Assembly: GCF_011065895.1 (NCBI RefSeq)
Contig: NZ_JAALCR010000040.1
Coordinates: 1 to 45,050 of the forward strand
Source of the DNA: Paludisphaera rhizosphaerae
GTDB lineage: Bacteria; Planctomycetota; Planctomycetia; Isosphaerales; Isosphaeraceae
Reading direction: 5' to 3'
DNA length: 45,050 nt
The notes beneath the pieces are model-generated. The model saw nothing but the letters and a program-made list of their open reading frames with translations. It did not search any database and was not told the DNA's origin. The position numbers were made by a program, and so were the translations under genes. Shown in pieces: positions 1 through 8,233 of this stretch. Numbering within the stretch: position 1 is the first letter of the stretch; each line of letters starts with the position of its first letter.

Positions 1-152
1 CTCGCGGGGGAAGGTGGCCCGAAGGGCCGGATGAGGGGGCGACCGGCGCTGGGTTCAGAGTAAACAATCGGACGTGCATCCGACGCCGGTCATCCCCCTC
101 ATCTGACCGCTTCGCGGTCTGTCTTCCCCCGCGAGGGGGGAAGATCGTCGAA
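1..152. repeat. REP-like hairpin repeat, two units in opposite orientation
   Basis: The left edge cuts into a repeat unit (1-52) with a C/G-rich hairpin remnant, then a small hairpin GGCCC-GAA-GGGCC, then GGATGAGGGGG. An inverted unit follows at about 86-152, with stem GACCGC/GCGGTC and a palindromic CTTCCCCC...GGGGGAAG arm. The same design recurs at 677-910, 26080-26445, 41544-41891, 43084-43107 and 44924-45050. No gene is visible here. Confidence 0.85.
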
Positions 153-181
153 CCGCAACCCCTCCAGCTCAGGAGTTTCCC

Positions 182-598
182 ATGGCCCAGGCATCGGCCT
201 CGATCGAATTGGCGGCGTCCCCGGACCATGTCTGGCGGCTGGTCGGCGGCTTCGGCTCGCTCCCCGAGTGGCTCCCCTACATCCCCAAGAGCGAGCTGAT
301 CGAAGGGGGCCGCGTCCGTCGGATCACCACGGAGGACGGCGGGCTCATCGTCGAGCGGCTCGAATCGTTCGACGAGGCCGATCGCAGTTACAGCTACTCC
401 TTCGTCGAGTCGCCGTTCCCCGTCTCCAGGTATCGCGCCACGCTCCACGTCCGCCCTGCCGACGAAGGCGACGGCTCGCGCGTCGACTGGTACGGCGAGT
501 TCACCCCCGTCGGCGTCTCCGACGAGGAAGCCTCCCGCATCTTCCTGGCCATCTACGAAGGCGGCCTCAAGGCCCTGGCGGATCAACTCGGAGGGTAG
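182..598 (+). CDS. SRPBCC (START-like / polyketide cyclase-type) family protein
   Basis: This 138-residue protein begins ASIELAASPDHVWRLVGGFG and continues with LPEWLPYI, the usual opening of the helix-grip SRPBCC fold (an N-terminal strand, then V-W-x-L-V-x-x-F-x-x-LPEW). The length fits a single-domain member. These proteins form a hydrophobic pocket that binds small lipophilic ligands, but the sequence does not reveal the ligand. It has no signal peptide or membrane segment, so it is probably cytosolic. An AGGAG ribosome-binding site sits eight bases before the ATG. It stands alone between two repeat blocks, so context gives no functional clue. The fold assignment is fairly secure; the role is unknown. 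Confidence 0.85.
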   Translation: MAQASASIELAASPDHVWRLVGGFGSLPEWLPYIPKSELIEGGRVRRITTEDGGLIVERLESFDEADRSYSYSFVESPFPVSRYRATLHVRPADEGDGSRVDWYGEFTPVGVSDEEASRIFLAIYEGGLKALADQLGG

Positions 599-676
599 AC
601 TTTCGACCCGGCCGATCCTCCCGTCTCCTCTGATGGGCATAGGCAACCCTAACGACATTCCGGACCGCCCCGGTTG

Positions 677-910
677 TCCCCTCTCCCCCCGGGAGAGGGC
701 GGCCGCGCAGCGGCGGGTGAGGGTCGTCGGATTTCGGATTGGGCGTCGTGGATGGGCTAACGGTCTTCCCCCCTCGCGGGGGAAGACAGACGCCGCAGGC
801 GTCAGATGAGGGGGACGACCGCCGTCGGATTCGCGTCCGAAGCATGACTCTCGGAGCAACGCCGATCCCCCCTCATCCGGCCCTGCGGGCCACCTCCAGG
901 GGGGAAGGCC
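677..910. repeat. REP-like hairpin repeat cluster (three units)
   Basis: Unit 1 (677-730) has a CCCTCTCCC/GGGAGAGGG palindrome, then stem GCCGC-GCA-GCGGC, then GGGTGAGGGTCGTCGG. Unit 2 (about 766-826) has CTTCCCCC/GGGGGAAG followed by stem GACGCC-GCA-GGCGTC and AGATGAGGGGGACGACC. Unit 3 (861-910) is inverted with stem GGCCC/GGGCC. The second stem differs between units but keeps its pairing. The cluster fills most of the gap between the SRPBCC gene and the blaI-type gene. Confidence 0.85.
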
Positions 911-940
911 ATTACGGTCCTCTCCCCAAGCTAATCGAGA

Positions 941-983
941 ATTCTACGAAACGATTCGTTGATTTCTACGAAGCGTTTCGTAT
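941..983 (+). promoter_or_regulatory. Putative BlaI/MecI-type operator, two dyads 22 bp apart
   Basis: Two dyad-symmetric boxes lie just upstream of the BlaI-like repressor gene. TACGAA-ACGA-TTCGTT is at 945-960 and the perfect TACGAA-GCGT-TTCGTA is at 967-982. Each follows a similar TTC tract, so the arrangement is a 22-bp direct repeat of an inverted repeat with centres two helical turns apart. BlaI/MecI repressors bind TACA-type dyads as dimers and autoregulate their own operon. The site and position fit that role, although the half-site (TACGAA) differs from the staphylococcal one. Binding is inferred, not shown. Confidence 0.7.
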
Positions 984-1021
984 GATGCTCGTCGGGCTCA
1001 ATCAACCAGGAGGGCCGAGCG

Positions 1022-1414
1022 ATGGAAGAGCGGGAAGGGGCGTCACGGCCGACGGACGGCGAGCTGGCGATCCTGCGCGTCATGTGGGCCCGCGGGCCGA
1101 GCACGGTGCGCGAGGTTCATGAGGCGCTCGCGGGTCGTCGCGAGACGGGGTACACGACGACGCTCAAGCTGATGCAGATCATGGCGGAGAAGGGGATCCT
1201 GCTGCGCGATTCGTCGCAGCGGACCCACGTCTACTTCCCTCGCGAATCGGCCGAGGTCGTCGAACGCGGTTTGGTCCGCGATCTGATCGACCGCGCCTTC
1301 GACGGCGCGGCGGGGCGGCTGGTGCTGCGGGCGTTGGGCTCGAAGAAGGTGACGAAGGAGGAGGCGGCGCGGATCCGCGAGTTGCTCGACGAGATCGAGG
1401 GGGGCAAGTCATGA
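1022..1414 (+). CDS. BlaI/MecI/CopY-family transcriptional repressor
   Basis: The protein has 130 residues, typical for the family. PTDGELAILRVMWARGPSTVREVHEAL (about 9-35) followed by TGYTTTLKLMQIMAEKGIL (about 41-60) is the BlaI winged helix, with the T-T-x-x-T/K-L-x-M recognition helix and the wing after it. The C-terminal helices (GLVRDLIDRAFDGAAGRLVLRAL, then EEAARIRELLDEIE) match the dimerisation and cleavage region. Start: AGGAGGG lies nine bases before the ATG. The stop overlaps the start of the M56 protease gene by four bases (ATGA), so the two are translationally coupled. In this system the membrane protease relays a signal that inactivates the repressor. Twin dyads at 945-982 are the likely operator. 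Confidence 0.95.
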   Translation: MEEREGASRPTDGELAILRVMWARGPSTVREVHEALAGRRETGYTTTLKLMQIMAEKGILLRDSSQRTHVYFPRESAEVVERGLVRDLIDRAFDGAAGRLVLRALGSKKVTKEEAARIRELLDEIEGGKS

Positions 1415-4014
1415 ACGCATTCGCAACGATCATCGGCGGCCCGATCGCCTTCCGGCTGGCGTGGGGCCTGGTCCATTCCCTCTGGCAGGGCGCCCTGATC
1501 GCCGCCGCCCTGGCGGCCGTGCTGCCGTTCCTGCGCGGTCGACCGGGCGCCCGATACGCCGCCGGCTGGCTGGCGCTCGTCGCCCTCGCCGCGACCGTCC
1601 CGCTGTCGGCGGCCTTCGCGCCGGATGACGCCGAGCCCGTCGCGACCGCGATCGAGCGGCCGGTCGTCGTGGTCGTTCCGAAACCTCCCCTCGTCGCTCC
1701 CCAGCCGTCGGCCGCCGTCGCCTCGCCCGTCGCGAGTCCGACGCCCGCCGAGCCTGCGCCGACGCCCCCCGTCGCGGCCTTGGCTCCGATAACGAAGCCG
1801 CCGGCGCCGATCCCCGCCGACCCCTGGCGAATGCTGCGGCCGTTCGCGCCCTGGATCGCGGGGGGATGGCTATTGGGGGCCCTGCTGCTGGCCTTCTGGC
1901 GCCTGGGCGGCTGGTTCCGGCTGCGGGGGTTGAGACGAAGTGCAACGCCCGCATCGGACGACCTGCAAGCGGTGCTGGATCGCGTCGCCCGGCGCTTGAA
2001 GGTCGGGCGGGCGGTGAAGCTGCTGGAGTCGGCCCGGGTGCGGGCGCCGGCGGTGGTGGGCTGGCTGCGGCCGGCGGTGCTGGCGCCGCTGGGGATGCTC
2101 GCCGGGATGCCCATCGAGCAGGTGGAGTTGATCCTCGCCCACGAGCTGGCCCACGTCCGCCGGGGCGACTTCCTGGCGAACCTCTTGCAGACGGCCTTTG
2201 AGACCCTGCTGTTCTACCACCCGGCCGCCTGGTGGATCTCCCGGACGATCCGGGCCGAGCGCGAGGCCTGCTGCGACGACGCCGTGGTCGCGGCCACCGG
2301 CGAGCGGCTCACGTACGGCCGGGCCCTCGCCCACCTGGCGGAACTCTGCGCCGAGCCGCTTTCCGTCCCGGCCTCCGGCGGCGACCTGCTGACCCGCGTC
2401 CGCCGGATCGTCCGCCCCGAGCCGATCCGACCGCTGCCGCAGGCCGTCGGCGGCGTGCTCGCCCTGGCCGCGACCCTCGCCGTCACCGCCCTCGTCGCCG
2501 CGCCGCAGGCCGTGAAAGAGGCGGTCGCCGCCGATCCCCCCGCCGGCGACCGTCCCAGAATCGTCTCCGTCTCCCCCGCCGACGGCGCGACCGACGTCCC
2601 CGTCGAGACCGAGATCCGCATCCGCTTCGATCGCCCCATGAGCCCGACAAAGACGATTTTGGAATGGGCGATCGGCGGTCCCGCCTGGTTCTGGCCGCAG
2701 GGATCGTGGAGGTACGACGAGGAGGCTCGTGAATTCACCCTGCCGGTCCGACTCACGCCCGGCGTGAAGCATCGATTGAACCTCAACGTGAAGCAACCCG
2801 CCGGCCGCGGCGATGACTACGAAGGTTTCCGCGCCGCGGACGGCCGGGCCGCGGAGGTCTTCCAATGGTCGTTCGCCACGGTCGCGCCCAGGCCGGTCCC
2901 CGAAGGGGCGCCCAATCCCATGATGGGCGATGTTCGGCCGAGGAACAGCCGGGGCGAGGTCGGCCTGCTGACGCTCGTGACGATCCCCTTCGATCGGCCG
3001 ATGGATCCCAACTCATACGAATTCTCCCGGGAGGAGGGTTACATCGGCGGCGACGCGGGGCCTCGGATCCTCGAAGCCTCTTACGACGCGGCGAAGTTCT
3101 CGTTCTCCTTCCTCATGTCGATGCCGTCGAACTGGTACGGCGAGCTGCTGCCGCAAAAATTCCGCTCGGTCGAGGGAGCCCCGGCCAGTCGGTATCCTCT
3201 GGTCTATCGCACGCTCCACAAGCCCTTCGACGACGCGCTGAGCGAGCGTGTCGCGGAGGCGGCCCGATCTCCCAAACTGCGCGAGGTCGTCGAGCGAACC
3301 CGCGAGGCTTCGCGCAAGATCGAGTCCGCGACGATCCACGCGACCGTCACGCAAGGGATGTCTCTGGCTCCCACGAAACAATGGCTCGACCGGATTTGGA
3401 CGTATGGGGCGACGTTCCGCACGGCGCCTGGCGGCAAGTTCACGGCCGAGGTCGACGAACTCATGGGCCTCCGCTATCGCGTCGGTTCCGACGGGACGAC
3501 CTGCTGGGCCGACAACCCCAGGGAGCCCGCCTCGGCTCCCGCGTCGGCGATCGAAGACAAGAAGATGTCGCTGATCGATCCCTTTGACGCCCACGGCCAG
3601 GCGACCGTCGCCGACTTGATCCGCGACCGCAAACTGGAGTACGTCGGCCAGAGCGATGTCAACGGCCGCCGCTGCCATGAGATCCGGTCGTGGAATCTCG
3701 ATCCGCGCTTCCCCGATATGCTGCCGCACTGGTTCATCGATGCCGAAACGTTCCTGCCGGCGCGGGTGGTCAGCTCCTGGTCGATCGCGTTCGACTTCAC
3801 CTATGAGGATATCAACGCAAATGTCCCCGACGACGTCTTCCGCGTCCCCCCCGGCGTGCCGCCCCCGGCGCCGCTTCCCGAGGGTTTCACCAGCCGGTAC
3901 CTATTCGCGCGGGATGGGACCGACGGTTATCTAGGGGTTGGCTGGGGCATGTTGGGGAACGCCAAGAGGGCCGGCGGCGGGATCAGCTTCGGCGCGCCGG
4001 CAGACCGGCGGTAG
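1411..4014 (+). CDS. M56-family (BlaR1-like) membrane metallopeptidase with Ig-like and LolA-like C-terminal regions
   Basis: The protein has 867 residues. Membrane segments are at about 14-40, 52-70 and 148-166, and a fourth at about 346-366 follows the protease. A Pro/Ala-rich linker spans about 80-137. The zinc site is HELAH (H244, E245, H248), with E285-x-x-C-D-D about 40 residues on, as in BlaR1/MecR1. Beyond the membrane, two Big_5-like modules can be read: IVSVSPADGATDVPVETEI with FDRPM at about 384-412, and VTIPFDRPMDPNS at about 524. The last 230 residues look LolA/RseB-like by eye. BlaR1 itself has a penicillin-binding sensor domain there, which is absent, so the signal is probably not a beta-lactam. 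It is coupled to the BlaI-type gene and probably inactivates that repressor on stimulation. Confidence 0.88.
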   Translation: MNAFATIIGGPIAFRLAWGLVHSLWQGALIAAALAAVLPFLRGRPGARYAAGWLALVALAATVPLSAAFAPDDAEPVATAIERPVVVVVPKPPLVAPQPSAAVASPVASPTPAEPAPTPPVAALAPITKPPAPIPADPWRMLRPFAPWIAGGWLLGALLLAFWRLGGWFRLRGLRRSATPASDDLQAVLDRVARRLKVGRAVKLLESARVRAPAVVGWLRPAVLAPLGMLAGMPIEQVELILAHELAHVRRGDFLANLLQTAFETLLFYHPAAWWISRTIRAEREACCDDAVVAATGERLTYGRALAHLAELCAEPLSVPASGGDLLTRVRRIVRPEPIRPLPQAVGGVLALAATLAVTALVAAPQAVKEAVAADPPAGDRPRIVSVSPADGATDVPVETEIRIRFDRPMSPTKTILEWAIGGPAWFWPQGSWRYDEEAREFTLPVRLTPGVKHRLNLNVKQPAGRGDDYEGFRAADGRAAEVFQWSFATVAPRPVPEGAPNPMMGDVRPRNSRGEVGLLTLVTIPFDRPMDPNSYEFSREEGYIGGDAGPRILEASYDAAKFSFSFLMSMPSNWYGELLPQKFRSVEGAPASRYPLVYRTLHKPFDDALSERVAEAARSPKLREVVERTREASRKIESATIHATVTQGMSLAPTKQWLDRIWTYGATFRTAPGGKFTAEVDELMGLRYRVGSDGTTCWADNPREPASAPASAIEDKKMSLIDPFDAHGQATVADLIRDRKLEYVGQSDVNGRRCHEIRSWNLDPRFPDMLPHWFIDAETFLPARVVSSWSIAFDFTYEDINANVPDDVFRVPPGVPPPAPLPEGFTSRYLFARDGTDGYLGVGWGMLGNAKRAGGGISFGAPADRR

Positions 4015-4102
4015 AATGATCCGGGGGATCACGACGGGATGTAGGGGATGACCGGCGCCGGACGCGCAAGTCGTCTCGCATCGATCGAAGCCGGGGCGAA
4101 TC

Positions 4103-4342
4103 GGCCTTCCCCCCCCCCGCGGCATGGGTCTCTCCAGTTTTCAAGGACCTTAAGTCTTTTTCTGAATCCATGTTATGTGTGGGTGCCATGGCCACGCTTG
4201 CGTGGCCATGCGATCGGCGACGGTCGTCCAACCGTCCCACGCCAGTTCATGGCCACGCAAGCGTGGCCATGGCACCCCGCAAATCCTTTCATGGATTGGT
4301 TTTCAAAACTGGAAAGACCCATGCCGCAGGGGGGGCAGGCCG
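4103..4342. repeat. MITE-like nested inverted-repeat element in the serine dehydratase leader
   Basis: Outer arms pair across the element. GGCATGGGTCTCTCCAGTTTT at 4121-4141 is complementary to 4305-4325 at 20 of 21 positions. Flanking C-runs and G-runs (from 4103 and to about 4342) extend the arms to roughly 38 bases each. Inside lies the 97-bp palindrome at 4181-4277. There is no coding content: the open frame through it gives the spurious HGHASVAM peptide on either strand. It ends about 40 bases before the ATG at 4380, so it is probably part of that gene's leader. A small non-autonomous mobile element or a large RNA hairpin are both possible. Confidence 0.7.
4181..4277. repeat. 97-bp interspersed palindrome, copy A
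   Basis: It begins GGGTGCCATGGCCACGC and ends GCGTGGCCATGGCACCC, which are exact reverse complements. Each arm also forms a hairpin on itself (GGCCACGC...GCGTGGCC). The spacer contains CGATCGGCGACGGTCG. Two related copies lie at 13815-13913 and 32878-32974. Confidence 0.9.
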
Positions 4343-4379
4343 TCGGGCGCTCGTTCCGAACACACTCGCAGGCGGCCTT

Positions 4380-5804
4380 ATGGACTTCATCAGCACGTTC
4401 GACATGTTCAAGATCGGCCTGGGGCCGTCCAGCTCGCACACGATGGGGCCGTGGGCGGCGGCGCGGCGGTTCTTGAAGGCGCTCCGGCGTGAGGGGCTGT
4501 TCGACGGCGTCGTGCGCGTGCGGGTCGACCTGTTCGGCTCGTTGGCGAAGACGGGGAAGGGGCACGGGACGGACCTTGCGGTGATCCTGGGGCTCTGCGA
4601 CTGGGACCCCACCGCCTGCGATCCCTCGCAGGTCCACCCGGCCGTGGCGCGGGTCCGGGCCGAGAAGACGCTGCCCCTGGCCGGCGTGCGGTCGATCCCC
4701 TTCGAGCGCGGGGACGTCGCCTTCCACATGGACGAGACCCTGCCGTTCCATCCCAACGCCCTGACATTCACGGCGACCCTCGACGACGGAACGACCCGGT
4801 CGGAGACGTACTACTCGATCGGCGGCGGCTTCGTCGTTCAGGAGGGGGAGGACGCGGCGCGGCCGGCGGGCGTCGACGTGCCATATCCCTTCGAAACGGC
4901 CGACGACCTGCACCAGGCTTGCAAACGCTCCGGCTTGACCATCCCCAAGGTCGTCCTGCGCGATGAACTGGCGACCCGCGACGAGGCCGCGATCCGCGAC
5001 GGCCTGGACCGGATCTGGACGGCCATGCGGGGCTCCGCTTTTCGCGGGGCCTTCACCGAGGGGATCCTCCCCGGCGGCCTGGAGGTCGTCCGCCGCGCCC
5101 CGCACCTGAACCGCTCGCTGCTGGGCGATCGGTTCGAGGCCGCTTCGAAGGACGCCGAGAGCTGGGTCGAGGCCGTGCGGGCCTCGGCGGGGGGCTTTGA
5201 CGCGACGCTCAAGTGGGTGGCCTGCTTCGCGCTGGCGGTCAACGAGGAGAACGCGGCGTTCGGCCGGGTGGTCACCGCCCCCACCAACGGCGCGGCGGGG
5301 GTGATCCCGGCGACGCTCCTCTACCGCGTCTGCTTCCACGACGGCGGCGCCGAGGCCGTCGCCCCGTTCCTGCTGACGGCCGGGGCGATCGGCGCTGTCT
5401 TCAAGAAGCGGGCGACGATCTCCGCCGCGCTGGGGGGCTGCCAGGCGGAGATCGGCGTCTCCAGCGCCATGGCCGCGGCCGGTTTGACCCAGACCCTGGG
5501 CGGGACGACCGAGCAGGCCCTGATGGCGGCGGAGATCGCCATGGAGCACCACCTGGGCCTGACCTGCGACCCCGTCGGCGGCCTGGTGCAGGTCCCCTGC
5601 ATTGAGCGGAACACCATGGGCGCCGTCAAGGCGATCACCGCCGCCCAACTCGCCCTCGAAGGCGACCCCGCCCGCGCCAAGGTCAGCCTGGACGCCGTCA
5701 TCCGCTCCATGTGGGAGACCGCCCAGAACATGAGCTCCAAATACAAGGAAACGTCCGAAGGCGGCCTCGCCGTCCAGATCCCCGTCAACGTGATCGAGTG
5801 CTGA
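4380..5804 (+). CDS. sdaA: L-serine ammonia-lyase (single-chain, iron-sulfur type)
   Basis: The enzyme deaminates L-serine to pyruvate and ammonia with a labile [4Fe-4S] cluster in the cytosol. The start [25 protein letters not shown] is the classic SdaA N-terminus, so I place it at 4380 (474 residues, close to the usual length of about 455). The longer open frame upstream runs only through the inverted-repeat leader. The beta domain comes first (about 1-150) and carries the SSHT motif. The alpha domain (about 190-474) has [30 protein letters not shown] and [18 protein letters not shown], which hold the conserved cluster cysteines. The gene is monocistronic, between the M56 protease and the sigma factor. 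The leader repeat could affect expression. Confidence 0.95.
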   Translation: MDFISTFDMFKIGLGPSSSHTMGPWAAARRFLKALRREGLFDGVVRVRVDLFGSLAKTGKGHGTDLAVILGLCDWDPTACDPSQVHPAVARVRAEKTLPLAGVRSIPFERGDVAFHMDETLPFHPNALTFTATLDDGTTRSETYYSIGGGFVVQEGEDAARPAGVDVPYPFETADDLHQACKRSGLTIPKVVLRDELATRDEAAIRDGLDRIWTAMRGSAFRGAFTEGILPGGLEVVRRAPHLNRSLLGDRFEAASKDAESWVEAVRASAGGFDATLKWVACFALAVNEENAAFGRVVTAPTNGAAGVIPATLLYRVCFHDGGAEAVAPFLLTAGAIGAVFKKRATISAALGGCQAEIGVSSAMAAAGLTQTLGGTTEQALMAAEIAMEHHLGLTCDPVGGLVQVPCIERNTMGAVKAITAAQLALEGDPARAKVSLDAVIRSMWETAQNMSSKYKETSEGGLAVQIPVNVIEC

Positions 5805-5936
5805 AGCGATAGAACGGCTACGGGAGAAGGATCCGGTATCCGGACGTCCCCGACGAAGTCTTCCGGGATTCCTGTCGCATTTCGGCGGCGGCGCGCCTCT
5901 CTCTAGTCGGTGACGACGTCGAGGAGGGGGGAGCCC

Positions 5937-6467
5937 ATGCAGCCAGACGCCGAGATCGTGCGGGCCGTGCTCGACGGCGACCGGGAGGCCTTCGCCGCTT
6001 TGGTCGCGCGGCACGAGCGCGCGGCCTGGGCGACGGCCTGGCGCGTCCTTCGCGACGACCACGCCGCGGCCGACGCGGCGCAAGAGGCGTTCCTCCAGGC
6101 GTTCCATAGGCTGGCCGACCTCCGCAGGCCGGAGCGGTTCGGGGTCTGGCTGCTCCGCATCACGAAACGCGAGTCCGTCCGGCTGGGCCGGAGGCTCGCG
6201 AGCGGCTCGGGCCGGCCGCTCGATGGGGACGGCGGGGAAGCCCGTGCGAGCCCCGCGAGCGACGTCCCGGCCGACGCCGAGGAACTGCTGGCGGCCGTGG
6301 CCAGGCTCCCGGAGCACGAGCGGCTCGTCGTCGCGCTCCATTACCTTGAGGGCCGCCCGGTCGCCGAGGTCGCGGCCGTGCTCGGGCGGCCCGTCGGCAC
6401 CGTCACCAAGCAGCTTTCGCGAGCGATCGAACGGTTGCGCGTCAGGACGAAAGGGGTGCTGGGATGA
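5937..6467 (+). CDS. ECF RNA polymerase sigma factor (sigma-70 family)
   Basis: The protein has 176 residues. Region 2 is at about 5-80 (IVRAVLDGDREAFAALVARHER, then DAAQEAFLQAFHRLADLRRPERFGVWLLRI), which binds core and the -10 element. Region 4 is at about 105-170 (LAAVARLPEHERLVVALHYLEGRPVAEVAAVLGRPVGTVTKQLSRAIERLR), a helix-turn-helix for the -35 element. Regions 1 and 3 are absent, as in ECF factors. The start at 5937 is chosen for its strong GAGGAGGGGGGAG ribosome-binding site; an in-frame ATG nine codons upstream lacks one. The stop overlaps the next gene by four bases (ATGA), the usual layout of a sigma/anti-sigma pair. Confidence 0.95.
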   Translation: MQPDAEIVRAVLDGDREAFAALVARHERAAWATAWRVLRDDHAAADAAQEAFLQAFHRLADLRRPERFGVWLLRITKRESVRLGRRLASGSGRPLDGDGGEARASPASDVPADAEELLAAVARLPEHERLVVALHYLEGRPVAEVAAVLGRPVGTVTKQLSRAIERLRVRTKGVLG

Positions 6468-8047
6468 GGACGCCGGAAGACGTGGAAGCCCGACTGGCCC
6501 GACTCCGCGAGGCGTGGCCCGTGGGCTCGATGGTAGGCGACGTGATGGCCCGGATCGGGCCGGACGTTCCCCGGCGCACGCGGCGTCGGCGGCTGCTCGT
6601 GGGGGCCTCGCTCTCGGGGATGGCCGCCGTCGCCGTGCTGGCGTGGGTCGTCCTGATGAACATGCCGAGGGACCTCCTGGCCGCCGTCCAGCAAGGGCTG
6701 GAGCGGGCGAACTCGGCGCACGTGACGACCACCTTCTGGGACGATCGCGACGCGCCGCATCAGTCCCACATCTGGTATCGTCGCGGCGAGGGGCTCCGCG
6801 TCGAGGCGCCCGGCCAGGTGATCTTCGAGGATGGCAAGACCCAGTGGTCCTGGTCGACCGAGCCGGGCACGCGCGACCCGATCGTGCTCCGCCAGCGCAG
6901 CCAGGGCTTCTTCACGACGGGCCTGATGTCGAAGCTCGCCCTGCCGGACGTCCGCGACGACTGGGGGCGGTTCCGGGACCCCGACCTGGACCGCCGGGTC
7001 GACGGCCGGGCGTGCCTCGGCTACACCTTCGCGCTGGCGGACCTGGAGCGGATCCCGCCGGGGGCCCGGCCCGCCGACGGCCAGGAACATCGCGCCCGAA
7101 TCCTGGCCGAGCCCGACGGCCGGATCGCCCTGGTCACCCTGGAACGCCGCCCCGCGGACGGCGACTGGCGTCGCGAACGCGAGATCCGCATCGAGTACGA
7201 CGCGCACGTCGCCCCCGAGCAGGTCGCGGCGACGCTCCCGACCGGGGCGCGCGTGGTCGACTGCGACCAGGCCTTCGACAGCCTCTACCCGCTCGACAGG
7301 GCCGTCCACCGCGTCGAGTTGGGCGGCCTGATCCTGGCCGTGCACGACCTGCAACCGCTCCAGGACCGCGAGGGGTTCTACGTCGTCTCTTCGGTCCGCG
7401 GCGCGCCCGAGTTCCTGAAGCAATACCCGCCGCGCCGGCGTCCGCTCAACCCGGAGATCACCTACCTGGACGTCGCGACCCAGCCCATGACGAACCGGAA
7501 CTGGGGCGGGAAGTACGACGTCGTCGGCCTGGGCGAGGCGAACCGCGAAGGGGTGGAGTACCGCTGGTGGGCGATCGTCCCTCGGCGCTTCTTCGAGGTG
7601 AAGGACGGCCGGCGCGTCTACCTTCCCGAGAACGACGCGTCGGCCCGGCCCGGCGAGCCCGGTCGGCTCGACGACCTGCCGGGCCGGGCCCGCGTCCCCC
7701 TGGCCGCGACATACATGGACGATCACCACCGCGACGCCCGCGGCGTGTCGGAGGAGGTGTCGAAGTGGGTCGAGATCCCGCTACCGCCGAATCGCCCCCC
7801 CACGACCTGGGAAGAGGTCGCCGCCCGGGCGCGCCGCGACCTGCAAGTGATGGGCGCCGGCCACGTCGGCTGGCTGCTCGGAGTCGCCGGCGGGAACACC
7901 CCAGGAGGTCCGAGCGGCCGCCCCCTATCCCGCTTCGCCCCCGACGCGATCTCCGACGCCGATTTCGCCGCATCCGTCCGCCGCGGCCTGGACGACGTGC
8001 GCGAGTGGGACGAGGTGCACGCCATCCGATCCATGGACGGCCGGTGA
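6464..8047 (+). CDS. Single-pass membrane protein, putative anti-sigma partner with LolA-like ectodomain
   Basis: The protein has 527 residues. Residues 1-44 form a short cytoplasmic segment (EDVEARLARLREAWP) ending in an Arg-rich stretch. One membrane helix follows at about 45-66 (LLVGASLSGMAAVAVLAWVVLM). The rest is extracytoplasmic. Residues about 70-270 (QQGLERANSAHVTTTFWDD, FEDGKTQWSW, the long alternating strands) resemble the LolA/RseB half-barrel by eye. The C-terminal 200 residues are unrecognised. The four-base overlap with the ECF gene makes it the likely anti-sigma or sensor, but it lacks the zinc-binding HxxxCxxC of ZAS-type anti-sigma factors. Function rests on context plus topology. 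Confidence 0.7.
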   Translation: MRTPEDVEARLARLREAWPVGSMVGDVMARIGPDVPRRTRRRRLLVGASLSGMAAVAVLAWVVLMNMPRDLLAAVQQGLERANSAHVTTTFWDDRDAPHQSHIWYRRGEGLRVEAPGQVIFEDGKTQWSWSTEPGTRDPIVLRQRSQGFFTTGLMSKLALPDVRDDWGRFRDPDLDRRVDGRACLGYTFALADLERIPPGARPADGQEHRARILAEPDGRIALVTLERRPADGDWRREREIRIEYDAHVAPEQVAATLPTGARVVDCDQAFDSLYPLDRAVHRVELGGLILAVHDLQPLQDREGFYVVSSVRGAPEFLKQYPPRRRPLNPEITYLDVATQPMTNRNWGGKYDVVGLGEANREGVEYRWWAIVPRRFFEVKDGRRVYLPENDASARPGEPGRLDDLPGRARVPLAATYMDDHHRDARGVSEEVSKWVEIPLPPNRPPTTWEEVAARARRDLQVMGAGHVGWLLGVAGGNTPGGPSGRPLSRFAPDAISDADFAASVRRGLDDVREWDEVHAIRSMDGR

Positions 8048-8233
8048 GGTCGTCGAGTTCGTCGCGGTCGGGCGGACGCCCCAGCCGCGACGGATCCCGC
8101 CGCGCAGGCCGGGGCCGGGCCCATCCCTCGCGGGCCTCGGCCTGTCGGTCGTTCTTGAAATCCGGGGAATTCACCCAATCGCAGGGACTCTCCGAAGCCC
8201 GGCGCGACATTATCTTGGTGAGAACCGAGAGTG

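Noticed and set aside
4170-4379. Upstream extension of the serine ammonia-lyase frame (70 codons)
   Set aside because: It lies within the palindromic leader. The family N-terminus begins at 4380.
4173-6341. Open frame of 722 codons on the minus strand
   Set aside because: It runs antisense through the serine ammonia-lyase and the ECF sigma factor, both well recognised. Composition is typical of a high-GC shadow frame.
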